A DNA stretch of 64,000 nt, taken from contig JABTUF010000003.1 of assembly GCA_015075645.1 (NCBI GenBank), positions 248,001-312,000 of the forward strand, in the 5' to 3' direction. Source of the DNA: Burkholderiales bacterium. Lineage in GTDB: Bacteria; Pseudomonadota; Gammaproteobacteria; Burkholderiales; Casimicrobiaceae. Every line of letters starts with the position of its first letter. Position 1 is the stretch's first letter. Below are positions 34,460-44,324 of this stretch, piece by piece. The notes beneath the pieces were generated by a model that saw only the letters and a list, made by a program, of their open reading frames with translations, made no database searches and was not told where the DNA came from. The position numbers and the translations under genes are program-made.

Positions 34460-35167
34460 TTATCGCACGATCGTTCGATGGCGGGCGGTGCGCTCTCCGC
34501 CGATCAGCGCAACGAGATGGGGAATCGCATGCTGCAGCGTCTCCACGACCAGCGGCTTCGCGCGGAGCACCTCCTGCGAGGGCGGCCGCCCGTCCGGGAT
34601 CATGATCGGCGTCATGCCGGCGGCGAGCGCGCCCAGTACGCCCGCGTCCGAGTCCTCGAGCACCGCGCAGTCCGCGGGCGCGATGGCGAGACGTGCCGCG
34701 GCTTCGAGGAAAATGTCCGGAGCGGGCTTCCCGCGCGCGACCTCGTCGCCGCCGACGACCGCGTGGAGACGCGCAGCGAGGCCGGCGCTCTGGAGCTTCG
34801 CGAGCGCACGGCCACGCCGGGTCGAGGTGGCGACGGCGCGTGGAACGTCCGCGTCGTCGAGCCAGTCGAAGAGTTCGGCGACGCCGACCTTGAACGCGAG
34901 GCCCTCGCGCTCGACGATCCGGTCGTACGCGGCGTGCCAGCCATGCATCAGGCGGTCGACCGCGTCGGAGTCGCCGACGCTCGCGACCAGGAGCGCGCGG
35001 CAGTCGACGTAGGTGCGGCCGACCATCGACGGCAGCAGTGCTTCGTCGAACCGGACGCCGAGATTCGAGGCCGCTTCCAGCCATGCGCGCGCGGCGAGCG
35101 GCTCGGTGTCGAGCAGCGTGCCGTCCATGTCGAGGACGACGGCGCATAGCGGCAGGGGGTCGCGCAC
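34460..35167 (-). CDS. HAD-superfamily phosphatase (beta-phosphoglucomutase-like)
   Basis: A 235-aa HAD hydrolase: motif [15 protein letters not shown], motif [13 protein letters not shown], motif [15 protein letters not shown], motif [19 protein letters not shown]. The Gly-Lys-Pro-Ala-Pro and EDSxxGV set is characteristic of the beta-phosphoglucomutase and sugar-phosphatase branch. The substrate is unknown. It starts with GTG only 2 nt after the ruvC stop and is placed inside the ruvC-ruvA pair, so it is likely coexpressed with them; no recombination role is implied by sequence. Confidence 0.88.
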   Translation of the reverse strand: MRDPLPLCAVVLDMDGTLLDTEPLAARAWLEAASNLGVRFDEALLPSMVGRTYVDCRALLVASVGDSDAVDRLMHGWHAAYDRIVEREGLAFKVGVAELFDWLDDADVPRAVATSTRRGRALAKLQSAGLAARLHAVVGGDEVARGKPAPDIFLEAAARLAIAPADCAVLEDSDAGVLGALAAGMTPIMIPDGRPPSQEVLRAKPLVVETLQHAIPHLVALIGGERTARHRTIVR

Positions 35168-35169
35168 GA

Positions 35170-35715
35170 TCAGCGGGTGCGGATGCGCAGCATCCGTCCG
35201 CCGCGCATGCGCGGCGTGCCGCGCGCGAGCGCGCCGATGCCGGACGTGGCGTGCGCGTGGCAGATGGCCGCCGCCAGCGCGTCCGCCGCGTCGGGCGAAG
35301 GGAGGCCCGGCAGCGCGAGCAGCCGGCTCACCATCGCCTGGACCTGCGTTTTCGCCGCGCGGCCGCCGCCGACCACCGCCTGCTTGATCTGGCCGGCGGT
35401 GTACTCGTGCACCGGAAGTCCCGCGAGCACCGCGGCGGCGATCGCGGCGCCACGCGCCTGTCCGAGCGCCAGCGTCGACGTCGGGTTCACGTTGACGAAC
35501 ACGCGTTCGACGACGACTTCCGCCGGCGAGAACTCCGCGATCACGTGCGCGAGGTCGCGGACGATGACGCCGAGCCGCCCCGGCATGTCGCCGGTGCCGG
35601 TGCGCACGACGCCGCTCGCGACGCAGGCGAGCGCGCCGCCCGTGCAGTCGACGATTCCGAAGCCCGTCAGGCGCAACCCCGGATCGATGCCGAGGATGCG
35701 TCTGGCGGGAGACAT
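35170..35715 (-). CDS. ruvC: RuvC, crossover-junction endonuclease
   Basis: A 181-aa Holliday-junction resolvase of the RNase H fold. The acidic residues are in [14 protein letters not shown] (Asp), [23 protein letters not shown] (Glu) and [16 protein letters not shown] (Asp pair). The C-terminal tail is short and Arg-rich ([12 protein letters not shown]). It is the second gene after yebC, 54 nt away, which is a common order (yebC-ruvC-ruvA-ruvB), here with a HAD gene inserted after ruvC. Confidence 0.96.
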   Translation of the reverse strand: MSPARRILGIDPGLRLTGFGIVDCTGGALACVASGVVRTGTGDMPGRLGVIVRDLAHVIAEFSPAEVVVERVFVNVNPTSTLALGQARGAAIAAAVLAGLPVHEYTAGQIKQAVVGGGRAAKTQVQAMVSRLLALPGLPSPDAADALAAAICHAHATSGIGALARGTPRMRGGRMLRIRTR

Positions 35716-35769
35716 CCGGGATTCAATCGGCGACGGCCGTGCTCGCGCCGGGCTTCGCCGTCGCGGGCA

Positions 35770-36498
35770 TCAGGCGTCCTCGAACACCGCCGACGTGTAG
35801 ACCTCCTGCACGTCGTCCAGCGATTCGAGCGCGTCGATGAGCTTCTGCATGCGCACGGCGTCCTCGCCGGCCATCTCGACCTCGTTCTGCGGCTTCATCA
35901 CGACCTCGGCGACGTCGGGCACGAGGCCCGCCTTCGCGAGCGCGTCCTTGACCGCGACGAGATCGTAGGGGCCGGTGACTACCTCGATGCTGCCGTCGTC
36001 GTGGGTCACGACGTCGTCCGCGCCGGCGTCGATCGCCGCTTCCATCACCTTGTCCTCGTTCGTGCCGGGCGCGAACACGATCTGGCCGCAGTGCCGGAAC
36101 AGGAAGGCGACCGATCCGTCGGTCCCGAGGTTGCCGCCGTGCTTCGAGAACGCGTGGCGCACGTCACCCGCGGTGCGCGTGCGGTTGTCCGTCATGCAGT
36201 CGACGATCACCGCCGCGCCGTTGATGCCGTAGCCCTCGTAGCGGATCTCCTCGTAGCTCACGCCGTCCAGCTGGCCCGCGCCGCGCCGGATCGCGTTGTC
36301 GATCGTGTCCTTCGGCATGTTCTGCTCGCGGGCCTTGTCGATCGCGAGCCGCAGCCGCGGATTCGACGACGCGTCGGGACCGCCGAGGCGGGCGCTGACG
36401 GTGATCTCCTTGATGAGGCGCGTGAAGATCTTGCCGCGCTTCGCGTCCGCCGCGGCCTTCTTGTGCTTGATGTTCGCCCACTTGCTGTGGCCTGCCAT
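35770..36498 (-). CDS. yebC: YebC/TACO1-family protein
   Basis: A 242-aa protein starting [22 protein letters not shown], the unmistakable YebC start, with [14 protein letters not shown] and a central beta domain ([34 protein letters not shown]). The family has been described as a DNA-binding transcription regulator and, more recently, as relieving ribosome stalling at proline-rich stretches. A TATAAT on the minus strand at 36532-36537 lies 34 nt upstream, so yebC likely begins its own transcript leading into ruvC. Confidence 0.95.
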   Translation of the reverse strand: MAGHSKWANIKHKKAAADAKRGKIFTRLIKEITVSARLGGPDASSNPRLRLAIDKAREQNMPKDTIDNAIRRGAGQLDGVSYEEIRYEGYGINGAAVIVDCMTDNRTRTAGDVRHAFSKHGGNLGTDGSVAFLFRHCGQIVFAPGTNEDKVMEAAIDAGADDVVTHDDGSIEVVTGPYDLVAVKDALAKAGLVPDVAEVVMKPQNEVEMAGEDAVRMQKLIDALESLDDVQEVYTSAVFEDA

Positions 36499-36531
36499 GA
36501 CGCGTCGACGAATCGGTGTGCCGGGGCCGGA

Positions 36532-36537
36532 ATTATA
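36532..36537 (-). promoter_or_regulatory. Probable -10 box of the yebC-ruv transcript
   Basis: The minus strand reads TATAAT here, 34 nt before the yebC ATG, between the LON-domain gene stop (36563) and yebC. No convincing -35 box is visible. Confidence 0.5.
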
Positions 36538-36562
36538 GCCTCCGCGGGCGGCGGGATCGGCC

Positions 36563-37183
36563 CTACAGCACGCCTTGCTGCTCGAGGAACCGCCGCAGCA
36601 CCGACAGCCGCACGACGGCATCGTTGATCTCGAGCATGCCCTGCTTGACGGAGAGCGGCAGCGGCAGCAGTTCGGCGAGCCGGTAGCCCACCCAGCTCGC
36701 GTCGCCGTAGTCCTGCACGGCCGGGAAATTCCGCGCGCCCACGCGCGCGGCCGCGAGTTCGAGCAGGCGCGCGAGCGGCTCCGCGTCCGACGGAAGCGGC
36801 ACTCGCGGCTCGTCCGGGATGTCGGCGACGTCCGCGACGACGAGGTGGTTCGGCTGCACCCGGTGCTCGCGCACCTGAAAGCGGGAGCCACCCTCGGTCG
36901 CGACGTGGAGGATGCCGAGTTCGGGCATGTCCCAGCCGGTGATGGCCGCGAGCGTCCCGACCTTCGAGAACGACGGTGTCCCGCCTTGCCCGGCCACCTC
37001 GTCACCCGAGGTGATCGTCACGACGCCGAACGGCCTGCGCTCCTTCATGCAGGTCTTCGTCATGTCGATGTAGCGCTGCTCGAACACCTTGAGCGGCAGG
37101 ATGCCGCCCGGGAACAGCACCGCGCGCAGCGGAAACAGCGGGATCGTGGCGCCGCGCGCGGGCCGCATCGAATGCCCGGTCAA
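36563..37183 (-). CDS. LON substrate-binding-domain protein (no protease domain)
   Basis: A 206-aa protein containing only the N-terminal LON domain: [32 protein letters not shown], then [12 protein letters not shown], and [11 protein letters not shown]. No ATPase or Ser-Lys protease part follows, so this is the stand-alone form whose function is unclear. The TTG at 37183 overlaps the rapZ stop (TTGA), but the ATG at 37168 ([13 protein letters not shown]) is also a plausible start. Coupling to rapZ suggests it is the end of the lpt-rpoN-rapZ block. Confidence 0.85.
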   Translation of the reverse strand: MTGHSMRPARGATIPLFPLRAVLFPGGILPLKVFEQRYIDMTKTCMKERRPFGVVTITSGDEVAGQGGTPSFSKVGTLAAITGWDMPELGILHVATEGGSRFQVREHRVQPNHLVVADVADIPDEPRVPLPSDAEPLARLLELAAARVGARNFPAVQDYGDASWVGYRLAELLPLPLSVKQGMLEINDAVVRLSVLRRFLEQQGVL

Positions 37184-38019
37184 CCGAGTTCGCGATGCCG
37201 GCGCAGCACCTGGTAGCGCGGCGCGAACGCGCGCGCGAGCCGCTCGACCAGGTAGACCGACCGATGCCGTCCACCGGTGCAGCCGATCGCGACCGTCAGG
37301 TAGTTGCGGTTGTCGCGCGCGTAGTCGGGCAGCCAGCTCGCGACGAAATGGTAGATGTCGCCGTACATGCGCTCGACTTCCGGATGGCGTTCGAGGAACG
37401 CGATGACCTCGGCGTCCTCGCCGGTCCTGGGCGCGAGCGACGGCTCGTAGTGCGGATTGGGGAGGCAGCGCACGTCGAACACGAGGTCGGCGTCGAGCGG
37501 GACGCCGAGTTTGAAGCCGAACGACTCGAACAGCAGCGCGAGGCGCGTGGGATCGACGCTCAGGAAGTCGCGGACCCAGTGACGCAACGCCGCCGCGGGC
37601 AGGTCGCTCGTGTCGAACACCGTGCCGAGGAGCCGTGCTCCCTCGAGCTGGCTGCGTTCGTGGACGATCGCCTCGACGAGCGTGCGGTCGTCGCTCGAGA
37701 ACGGATGCCGGCGGCGCGTCTCGGAGAAGCGCTTGACCAGCGTCTCGACCTTGGCGTCGAGGAACACGAAACGCACGTGCCAGCCGCGCGCCTTGAGCGC
37801 CGCGATCGTGGTTTCGAGCCCGGGAAGCCCCGGACTGCTCTTCGCGTCGAGCGCGATCGCCACGCGCGTCCCGGCCGCCTCGCGCGCGAGATGGTCGGCG
37901 GTCGGCACGACGAGCGCGAGCGGCAGGTTGCCGACGGTGTCGTAGCCCGCATCCTCGAGCGCGGCCAGCGCCACGCTCTTGCCCGAGCCCGAGACGCCGC
38001 CGATGAGCAGGAGATCCAT
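37180..38019 (-). CDS. rapZ: RapZ, RNase adapter / nucleotide-binding protein
   Basis: A 279-aa P-loop protein. Walker A is LIGGVSGSGKSVALAALEDAGY and the C-terminal RNA-binding half contains GFKLGVPLDADLVFDVRCLPNPH and IGCTGGRHRSVYLVERLA. In enterobacteria RapZ delivers the sRNA GlmZ to RNase E; elsewhere its target is less known. The ATG directly follows an inverted heptamer element, leaving no clear ribosome site. Its stop overlaps the LON-domain gene start (TTGA). Confidence 0.94.
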   Translation of the reverse strand: MDLLLIGGVSGSGKSVALAALEDAGYDTVGNLPLALVVPTADHLAREAAGTRVAIALDAKSSPGLPGLETTIAALKARGWHVRFVFLDAKVETLVKRFSETRRRHPFSSDDRTLVEAIVHERSQLEGARLLGTVFDTSDLPAAALRHWVRDFLSVDPTRLALLFESFGFKLGVPLDADLVFDVRCLPNPHYEPSLAPRTGEDAEVIAFLERHPEVERMYGDIYHFVASWLPDYARDNRNYLTVAIGCTGGRHRSVYLVERLARAFAPRYQVLRRHRELG

Positions 38020-38063
38020 GTCAGGAGTCAGTTGTCAGTTGCCAACTGTCAACTGACTCCTGA
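38020..38063. repeat. Heptamer hairpin between hprK and rapZ
   Basis: Arms TCAGGAGTCAGTTGTCAGTTG (38021-38041) and CAACTGTCAACTGACTCCTGA (38043-38063) pair with one mismatch. It has the TCAGGAGTCAG ends of the 28792 element and the CAGTTGA heptamers, without the GGTGGCGGC core. It forms the whole hprK-rapZ spacer and the last five codons (SGVS and stop) of hprK. Confidence 0.9.
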
Positions 38064-39020
38064 GCCCTGATCGTCCATCAGCTTCTGCTGGCGCTCGATG
38101 AACTCCATCGTGCTGTCGATGCCGCGCTGGTGCAGCACGAAGTTGCGCACGGCGGCCTCGACGAGCACGGCGAGGTTGCGCCCCGCCGCGACCGGAATCG
38201 TCACGCGCCGGATCGGGACGCCGAGCACTTCCTGGGTGTTCGCATCGACCTTCAGGCGGTCGAGCTCGGAGAACGCCTCGTGCCCGTGGTCCTCGAGATG
38301 GACGATGAGCTTCAGGAGCTTGCGCGGGCGCACCGCGGTCTCGCCGAAGATCGTCCGGATGTTCAGCACGCCGATGCCGCGTACCTCGAGGAAGTCGCGG
38401 AGCACGGCGGGGCAGCGGCCTTCGACCGTGTCCGGCGAGATCCGGTAGAGCTCGACGATGTCGTCGGCGACGAGGCCGTTCCCGCGCGAGATGAGTTCGA
38501 GCGCGAGTTCGCTCTTGCCGATCGCGGACGCGCCGGTGATGAGCACGCCCATCTCGAGCACGTCGAGGAACACGCCGTGCAGCGTCGTCGACTCGGCCAG
38601 CACGCGCGACAGGTAGAGCCTGAACACGTCGACGACGTGCGGCGAGGGTTGGGGCGAGGTGAAGAGCGGGACGTGGTGCGCGTCGCAGTTCTCCTCGAGA
38701 TCGGGCGGCATGGCCTCGCCGTTCGCGACGACGATCGCGACGAGTTCGCCGTCGAACAGCCGGCGGAGCGACGAGGCGAACTCGCCGGGCGGCAGTGCCT
38801 TCAGGTGGGCGACCTCGGCCGCGCCCAGGAGCTGGACGCGGAACGGGTGGATGAAGTTCATGTGCCCGACCTGGCCGACGGTGGGTTTCATCGCGGCCTC
38901 GCCGGTGAGCACCCGGTTGCCGCCGTCGCGGCCCGCGACCCACTCGAGTCCGAGGCGCTCGCGGTTGTCCGCGTAGAGCCGCTCGACGCTGACCTGCCGC
39001 AGGTGCGTGTCGGCCGACAT
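38049..39020 (-). CDS. hprK: HPr kinase/phosphorylase
   Basis: A 323-aa bifunctional enzyme that phosphorylates and dephosphorylates a seryl residue of HPr. The N-terminal domain has GRDGGNRVLTGE-like and MNFIHPFRVQLLG stretches. The catalytic core has the P-loop GVLITGASAIGKSELALELI, GLVADDIVELYR, the HprK signature EVRGIGVLNIRTIFGETAV, and K/R-rich VLVEAAVRN. With PtsN and RapZ this is the regulatory PTS-Ntr locus of betaproteobacteria. Its last four residues (SGVS) come from a heptamer repeat. Confidence 0.95.
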   Translation of the reverse strand: MSADTHLRQVSVERLYADNRERLGLEWVAGRDGGNRVLTGEAAMKPTVGQVGHMNFIHPFRVQLLGAAEVAHLKALPPGEFASSLRRLFDGELVAIVVANGEAMPPDLEENCDAHHVPLFTSPQPSPHVVDVFRLYLSRVLAESTTLHGVFLDVLEMGVLITGASAIGKSELALELISRGNGLVADDIVELYRISPDTVEGRCPAVLRDFLEVRGIGVLNIRTIFGETAVRPRKLLKLIVHLEDHGHEAFSELDRLKVDANTQEVLGVPIRRVTIPVAAGRNLAVLVEAAVRNFVLHQRGIDSTMEFIERQQKLMDDQGSGVS

Positions 39021-39031
39021 CGTGCCGCCGG

Positions 39032-39490
39032 TCAGGCCCTCGCCACCCAGTCGCGGATCGCGATCCAGGCGGCGTGCGCGTCCGCGGCCGCGGCGAGGCG
39101 TTCCCGGAACGCGCGCTCGCTGAACATCTGCGCCAGTTCCGAGAGGAGCTCGAGGTGCTGCTCGGTCGCGTGCTCGGGCACGAGCAGCACGAACACCTGG
39201 TTGACCGGTCGACCGTCGGGCGCGTCGAACGCCACCGGCTGCGCCAGGCGCACGAACGCCCCGAGCGCGTCCTTCAGCCCCTTGATGCGGCCGTGGGGGA
39301 TGGCGATGCCCTGTCCGAGCCCGGTCGAGCCGAGCTTCTCGCGCGCGGAGAGCGCATCGATCACGGCGGTCCGGGCCAACCCGCCCGCCTCGAACATCGC
39401 TGCGACGGTCGCGAACAGGTCGCGTTTCGTCGCGACGTCGAGGCCGACGGCGACGTGGGATTCCGGCAGGAGCTCGGCGATTCGGTTCAT
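39032..39490 (-). CDS. ptsN: PtsN, nitrogen-regulatory PTS enzyme IIA
   Basis: A 152-aa EIIA-type protein, phosphorylated on the His in GLGQGIAIPHGRIKG. The family layout is kept: NRIAELLPESHVAVGL, KRDLFATVAAMFEAGG, then FDAPDGRPVNQVFVLLVPE and HLELLSELAQMF. It regulates potassium and nitrogen-related targets in other proteobacteria. The ATG at 39490 is used because the frame upstream (to 39673) lacks similarity. It is 11 nt before hprK and downstream of a hairpin-bearing spacer after hpf. Confidence 0.94.
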   Translation of the reverse strand: MNRIAELLPESHVAVGLDVATKRDLFATVAAMFEAGGLARTAVIDALSAREKLGSTGLGQGIAIPHGRIKGLKDALGAFVRLAQPVAFDAPDGRPVNQVFVLLVPEHATEQHLELLSELAQMFSERAFRERLAAAADAHAAWIAIRDWVARA

Positions 39491-39513
39491 CGTGGAGGTC
39501 CCCGAAATGACGA

Positions 39514-39537
39514 CCGGCGGACCGCGGAGTCCGCCGG
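39514..39537 (-). other. Stable hairpin ahead of ptsN
   Basis: A perfect 9-bp inverted repeat CCGGCGGAC / GTCCGCCGG with a 6-nt loop lies 24 nt before the ptsN start in the 158-nt hpf-ptsN spacer. It lacks a T-run, so attenuation, processing or translation control are all possible. A TAGAAT (minus strand of 39561-39566) upstream could be a -10 box for ptsN. Confidence 0.4.
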
Positions 39538-39648
39538 CGAGGGTCGAGGACCGATCGTCGATTCTACACGCGGGGGGCGCCCTCGACGGACGTCGCACCG
39601 CGTGCGTCCGGGAAGGGCGCGACGCCCGGATGCCGGGCCGCGGGACGT

Positions 39649-39993
39649 TCAGCCGTCGGCATTGCGCGCCCATGTCTCGGGATCGCGCTTGACCGCCGGG
39701 TCGTGGCGCCCATCGACGCGTTTCTCCTTCGCCTTCAGGACCTGGCGATCGAGCTTGTCGGCGAGCGCGTCGATCGCGGCGTACATGTCCGGCTCGACGC
39801 TCTCCGCATGGATGTCCTTGCCGCGTATGTGCAGGTTCGCCTCCACCTTCTGTCGCAGCTTGTCCACCGACAGCACCACGTTGACGTCGATGACGTGGTC
39901 GAAATGACGCGTGACGCGGTCGAGCTTGGCCACGACGTAGTCGCGGATCGCGGGCGTGATCTCGAGGTGATTGCCGGTGAGGTTCAGGTTCAT
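39649..39993 (-). CDS. hpf: Ribosome hibernation promoting factor
   Basis: A 114-aa HPF/RaiA-type protein (NLTGNHLEITPAIRDYVVAKLDRVTRHFDHVIDVNVVLSV...LHIRGKDIHAESVEPDMYAAIDALADKLDRQVLKAKEK). It binds the 30S subunit in the mRNA channel and helps form inactive ribosome dimers in stationary phase. The size corresponds to short HPF, with a slightly longer tail. It is downstream of rpoN by 55 nt, the standard order rpoN-hpf-ptsN. Confidence 0.95.
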   Translation of the reverse strand: MNLNLTGNHLEITPAIRDYVVAKLDRVTRHFDHVIDVNVVLSVDKLRQKVEANLHIRGKDIHAESVEPDMYAAIDALADKLDRQVLKAKEKRVDGRHDPAVKRDPETWARNADG

Positions 39994-40048
39994 GCGTACT
40001 CCTTCCGGACGTCTGCGGATCGCGCGAGCCGTGTGCGCGGGACGCGCG

Positions 40049-41539
40049 TCACAGCGACTTGCGCAGGTTGACGGGAGGGATGGACAACGCCTCCCGGTAC
40101 TTCGCCACGGTGCGGCGGGCGACGAGGATGCCCTGCTCGCCCAGCACCTCGGCGATCTTGCTGTCGGTCAACGGCGCCTTCGGGTCCTCCGCCCCGATCA
40201 ACTGGCGTATCAACGCACGGATGGCGGTCGCGGAGGCCGCGCCGCCGGTGTCGGTCGCCACGTGGCTGCCGAAGAAATACTTGAGCTCGTAGGTGCCGCG
40301 CGGGGTCAGCAGGTACTTCTGGGTGGTGACGCGCGAGATCGTCGATTCGTGCAGCCCGAGCATGTCGGCGATCTCGCGCAGCACCATCGGGCGCATCGCG
40401 ACCTCGCCATGCTCGAAGAATCGGCGCTGCCGGTCGACGATCGCCTGCGCGACCCGAAGGATGGTCTCGAAGCGCTGCTGCACGTTGCGGATCAGCCACT
40501 TCGCCTCCTGCAACTGGGCGGCGAGCTGCTGGTTCGACGCGTCGCGGCTGCGCGACAGGATGTCGGCGTAGATGCGGTTGACGCGCAGCTTCGGCATCGC
40601 CGCCTCGTTCAGCGAGGCGACCCACTGGCCGCGCACCTTCCGCACGAGCACGTCGGGCACGACGTAGTTGGCCTCCGCGTTCGCGAACGCGGCACCGGGC
40701 TTGGGCTTGAGCGTCCGGATCAGGTCGCGGATCGCGCGGACCGTCGCCTCGTCGCAGTGCAGGAGCCGCCGCAGCCGCGTCACGTCGCGGTTGGCGAGGA
40801 GTTCGAGGTGGCCGTCGACGACCTTGAGCGCGGCCTCGCGGAACGGCGTTCCTTCCGGCAGCGCCCGCAGTTGCAGCGCGAGCGCCTCGCCGATGTCGCG
40901 GGCGCCGACGCCGGTGGGCTCGAGGCCCTGCAGGTACCGGAGCGCGATCGCGAGATCCCCGACATCGATCTCGAGTTCCTCGGGGAACAGCTCGGCGAGT
41001 TCCTCGAGCGAACTCGAGAGGAAACCGTCCTCGTCGAGCGCATCGATCAACGCCGCGACGAGCTGGCGGTCGCGCTGCGGCAGCGACAGCATGCCGAGCT
41101 GCGCCATCAGGTGGTCGCGCAGCGTCGAGGAGGCGATCTGCTGAGGGTAGAACTCGTCGTCGTCGTCGCCGGGGCCCGCGCTGCCCCAGTCGCCGTCGCT
41201 TCCCCCTTCGTCGCCGAAATCCGTCTCGGACGCGGGCGCCGAGCCTTCCGCGGCCTCCGCGGTGTCGACCGGCTCCTCGGCGCGTTCGTCGTCGCCGTCT
41301 CCGGCGCGCGCGCTGTCCCCGGATTCGGAAGGCGCGCTGCCGGGCGCGGTGACGAGGGCCTCTGCGGGGGGGGCGTCCTCGTCCTCGTTCTCCTTCTCGA
41401 GCAGCGGGTTCTCCTGCAGCATGCGCTCCACCTCGGCGTTCAACTCGAGCGTCGAGAGCTGCAGGAGCCGGATCGACTGCTGCAGCTGGGGCGTCAGCGT
41501 GAGGTGCTGCGAGAGCTTGAGCTGCAGCGTCGGCTTCAT
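40049..41539 (-). CDS. rpoN: RNA polymerase sigma-54 factor
   Basis: A 496-aa sigma-54. Region I ([32 protein letters not shown]) is Gln/Leu-rich and contacts activators; an acidic region II follows (residues about 55-125). The core-binding and DNA-binding parts end with the RpoN box [16 protein letters not shown] preceded by the HTH around [28 protein letters not shown]. It transcribes nitrogen, flagellar and other genes requiring enhancer-binding proteins. The upstream spacer to lptB is 101 nt, with no strong promoter match. Confidence 0.97.
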   Translation of the reverse strand: MKPTLQLKLSQHLTLTPQLQQSIRLLQLSTLELNAEVERMLQENPLLEKENEDEDAPPAEALVTAPGSAPSESGDSARAGDGDDERAEEPVDTAEAAEGSAPASETDFGDEGGSDGDWGSAGPGDDDDEFYPQQIASSTLRDHLMAQLGMLSLPQRDRQLVAALIDALDEDGFLSSSLEELAELFPEELEIDVGDLAIALRYLQGLEPTGVGARDIGEALALQLRALPEGTPFREAALKVVDGHLELLANRDVTRLRRLLHCDEATVRAIRDLIRTLKPKPGAAFANAEANYVVPDVLVRKVRGQWVASLNEAAMPKLRVNRIYADILSRSRDASNQQLAAQLQEAKWLIRNVQQRFETILRVAQAIVDRQRRFFEHGEVAMRPMVLREIADMLGLHESTISRVTTQKYLLTPRGTYELKYFFGSHVATDTGGAASATAIRALIRQLIGAEDPKAPLTDSKIAEVLGEQGILVARRTVAKYREALSIPPVNLRKSL

Positions 41540-41640
41540 CGGCCGCCGGTGAAGGGGCCCGGCACGTTCTCGCGATGGCTGCGCGAGCGTGTCTGCGCGG
41601 GCGGGACGGGAAGGCGCGACGAGTGCCGGCGTGGCGTCAT

Positions 41641-42363
41641 CTACAGGCGGAAGTGCTCTCCGAGATAGACCTTGCGGACCGCTTCATTATAGACAATCTC
41701 GTCCGGCGCGCCCGAGGCCAGCACGCTGCCCTCGTTGATGATGTAGGCGCGGTCGCAGATGCCGAGCGTCTCCCGCACGTTGTGGTCGGTGATCAGCACG
41801 CCGATGCCGCGCTCCTTGAGGAAGCCGATGATGCGCTGGATGTCCAGCACCGCGATCGGGTCGACGCCCGCGAAGGGCTCGTCGAGGAGGATGAAGCGCG
41901 GCCGCGTGGCCAGCGCCCGGGCGATCTCGCAGCGGCGGCGCTCCCCCCCGGAGAGCGACACCGCCGGCGCGTCGGCGAGATGCGCGATCGACAGGTCCTC
42001 GAGCAGCGCGTCGAGCCGGTTGGCGATCGCGTCGGGATCGGACTCCTGCAGTTCCAGGATCGCGCGCACGTTCTCCGCGACCGTGAGCTTGCGGAAGATC
42101 GACGCCTCCTGCGGCAGGTAGGAGAGTCCGAGCCGGGCGCGCTGGTGGATCGCGAGGCGCGACAGGTTCCGGCCGTCGATCGTGATCTGGCCGCCGTCGC
42201 CGGGCACGAGGCCGACGATCATGTAGAAGCAGGTGGTCTTGCCGGCTCCGTTGGGCCCGAGCAATCCGACGACCTCCCCGCTCGCGACCTCGAGCGACAC
42301 GTCGTGCACGACGGTGCGCGACTTGTAGCGCTTGCGCAGGTGGGTCGCCGAGAGCTGGCTCAC
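41641..42363 (-). CDS. lptB: LptB, LPS-export ABC transporter ATPase
   Basis: A 240-aa ATPase that powers LPS extraction by LptFG. Walker A is [15 protein letters not shown], the Q-loop [13 protein letters not shown], the signature [15 protein letters not shown], Walker [14 protein letters not shown], and the H-loop ITDHNVRE. The GTG at 42363 overlaps the lptA stop (GTGA) and yields the family N-terminus ([15 protein letters not shown]). The last residues GEHFRL are typical of LptB. rpoN follows. Confidence 0.96.
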   Translation of the reverse strand: MSQLSATHLRKRYKSRTVVHDVSLEVASGEVVGLLGPNGAGKTTCFYMIVGLVPGDGGQITIDGRNLSRLAIHQRARLGLSYLPQEASIFRKLTVAENVRAILELQESDPDAIANRLDALLEDLSIAHLADAPAVSLSGGERRRCEIARALATRPRFILLDEPFAGVDPIAVLDIQRIIGFLKERGIGVLITDHNVRETLGICDRAYIINEGSVLASGAPDEIVYNEAVRKVYLGEHFRL

Positions 42364-43016
42364 TTCGCGGCCGTCTCGCCCGCCGGACGGAGCTCGAGCG
42401 AGTCGGTCGCCTTCGCGCCCTGTCCGGCGGCGGACCCCTTCGGCGCGGCCTTCGCGCCGCCCTTCGGCGCGGAGTTCGGCGCGAGGGACTCGCCCTCGCG
42501 CGGCTGGAACGTGCCGCGCACGCGCGCGCCCGGTCCGGTGTCGGAGGCCGCCGCGGCCGGGGTGTCCGGGCGTCCCTCGGCCTTGAACACCTCGGTCTTC
42601 GTGTTGTAGGACACGTAGTTGCTGCGGATCTCGTCGACGCCGCGCTTCAGGAGCGCGCGGTCGAAGAGTTCGAGCAGGTCCTTCGCGCCGTCGTACTCGA
42701 TGCGCTGCGCGAACCCCTCGTAGTACTCGTCGCTGCCGTCGCGCTTCTGGCGGAACGACACCGGGTTGCCGGTCGCGGTGACCTGCATCGAGTTGTCGGG
42801 ATTCTGGCGGAACGTGAGCCTGTCGGCGCGCACGGTGATCGTTCCCTGCGTCAGCACGACATTGCCGTCGAGCTTGCCGAGCTTCGTCTCGTAGTTGAGG
42901 TCGCCCCGGTCCGCCGAGAAGTTGATCGGCTTCTCGCGGTCGCCGGTCTCGGCGTTCGAGACCGTGGCGACGACGGCGGCGAGGATCGCGGTGAGCAGGC
43001 GCGTCGGTCGGGTCAC
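42360..43016 (-). CDS. lptA: LptA, periplasmic LPS-bridge protein
   Basis: A 218-aa exported protein (signal [18 protein letters not shown]). The beta-jellyroll shows [40 protein letters not shown] and [16 protein letters not shown]. It forms the bridge carrying LPS across the periplasm. The C-terminus has a low-complexity Ala/Gly/Lys-rich extension (about 165-218) not seen in E. coli LptA. GTG starts overlap on both sides (GTGA with lptC, GTGA into lptB). Confidence 0.92.
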   Translation of the reverse strand: MTRPTRLLTAILAAVVATVSNAETGDREKPINFSADRGDLNYETKLGKLDGNVVLTQGTITVRADRLTFRQNPDNSMQVTATGNPVSFRQKRDGSDEYYEGFAQRIEYDGAKDLLELFDRALLKRGVDEIRSNYVSYNTKTEVFKAEGRPDTPAAAASDTGPGARVRGTFQPREGESLAPNSAPKGGAKAAPKGSAAGQGAKATDSLELRPAGETAAK

Positions 43017-43639
43017 GGGGTCTTGGCGGGCGGGGACTGCGGCTCGATGGTGCCGGTGACCTGGCCGCGGAGCGACGCGGTCTTCGCCAGATTGTCGAAA
43101 TCGAGGCCGACGCCGCGGATGATGCCACGCGCGTCCTCGATCGTCACCGGCTCCGCGGTGTCGATGCGCTCCTCGCGCGTCGCGACGTGCAGCGCCTCGG
43201 TCCTGAGCGTCATCTTCCCGCCTGGAGAGCCGTCCGGCGCGCCGTCTTTCGGCGCATCGCGCACCGCGCGCACGTCGCCGCTGAACCACGCGTCGTCCTG
43301 GTCGGCGGAGAGCCTCCCGTGCTTCGCCGTCAGTTCGAGCGAGGGCTTGCCCGCCTCGGTGAGCACGAGACGCGGTTCGGTGAACTCGCTCGTCCGGTCG
43401 TCGGGGAAGTGCTCGGCGCGCTTCGCGGTCAGCGACTGGCGCGGCGTGCCGTCCGGGCCGAGGCCGACCGCGCGGAAGTTCTCGATGTACATGTCGGGTT
43501 CGTGGCGCGCCGTCCGGGCGTCCTTGTCCGGTGCCGGACCCACCTGCGCGTCGAGCCAGTACGTCAGCGCCGCGAGACCGCCCAGCATCAGCGCCGGCGA
43601 CCACGCGGTCAGCCGATCGAGGAAGCGTCGGAAGTTCAT
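43013..43639 (-). CDS. lptC: LptC, inner-membrane LPS-export protein
   Basis: A 208-aa protein with one N-terminal membrane helix ([21 protein letters not shown]) and a periplasmic jellyroll beginning [34 protein letters not shown]. It passes LPS from LptBFG to LptA. The ATG at 43639 ([10 protein letters not shown]) is preferred; the frame continues to 43768 without similarity. It is 135 nt downstream of kdsC and overlaps lptA by 4 nt. Confidence 0.9.
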   Translation of the reverse strand: MNFRRFLDRLTAWSPALMLGGLAALTYWLDAQVGPAPDKDARTARHEPDMYIENFRAVGLGPDGTPRQSLTAKRAEHFPDDRTSEFTEPRLVLTEAGKPSLELTAKHGRLSADQDDAWFSGDVRAVRDAPKDGAPDGSPGGKMTLRTEALHVATREERIDTAEPVTIEDARGIIRGVGLDFDNLAKTASLRGQVTGTIEPQSPPAKTP

Positions 43640-43774
43640 GTCGGCGGCGATCGGTGCGGTGGATGCGTCAGGGTTCGCGGAGCGCGTTCGCGGCGCCCCG
43701 ACATCCGCCGGGGACGCGCGGAACGGCGCCGCAGCCGCTAGCGTGGGGGATTCCCGGCGGCGGCGCAACCGCCT

Positions 43775-44323
43775 TCATGCAATCCGGTCGCGCGCGGCGA
43801 GGATCAGGTCGGCGAGTTCGCGCACCGCGCCGCATCCGCCTCGAAGCCGCGTCACGTAATGCGCGCGGCGCAGCACGACCGGTGGCGCGTTCGGGACGGT
43901 CGCGGCGAAGCCGCAGGCGCGCATCAGCGGCAGGTCGGGCAGGTCGTCGCCGATGTGCGCGCAGGCGGCCGGCTCGACGCCGAGGTCCGCGCGGAGCCGT
44001 TCCCAGTGGGGCAGCTTGTCGTCGGTGCCGCGGACGAGGTGGACGACGCCGAGCGCGCGCGCCCGGTGGACGACCGAGGACGAGGCGCTGCCGGTGATCC
44101 AGGCCACCGCGACGCCGGCAGCCATCAGCCGCTTGAGGCCGACCCCGTCGTGGGCGTGGAACGCCTTGCTCTCGCGGCCGTCGTCGTCGACGTGGATGCG
44201 TCCGTCGGTCAGGACGCCGTCGACGTCGCAGGTGAGGAGACGCACCGCGCGTGCGCGCGCGGCGAGCGCGGCGTCGATCGGCGCGGGATCGTGGTCCTCG
44301 GGCGTGAACCTCCGATCGTCCAC
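43775..44323 (-). CDS. kdsC: KDO-8-phosphate phosphatase
   Basis: A 182-aa HAD phosphatase without cap domain, acting as a tetramer. It removes phosphate from 3-deoxy-manno-octulosonate-8-phosphate in LPS core synthesis. Motif I is LLTCDVDGVLTDGRI, motif II AWITGSAS, the C-terminal motifs are HIGDDLPDLPLM, and there is the KAFHAHDGVGLKRL KdsC stretch. GTG starts 1 nt after the kdsD stop. Confidence 0.93.
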   Translation of the reverse strand: MDDRRFTPEDHDPAPIDAALAARARAVRLLTCDVDGVLTDGRIHVDDDGRESKAFHAHDGVGLKRLMAAGVAVAWITGSASSSVVHRARALGVVHLVRGTDDKLPHWERLRADLGVEPAACAHIGDDLPDLPLMRACGFAATVPNAPPVVLRRAHYVTRLRGGCGAVRELADLILAARDRIA

Positions 44324-44324
44324 G

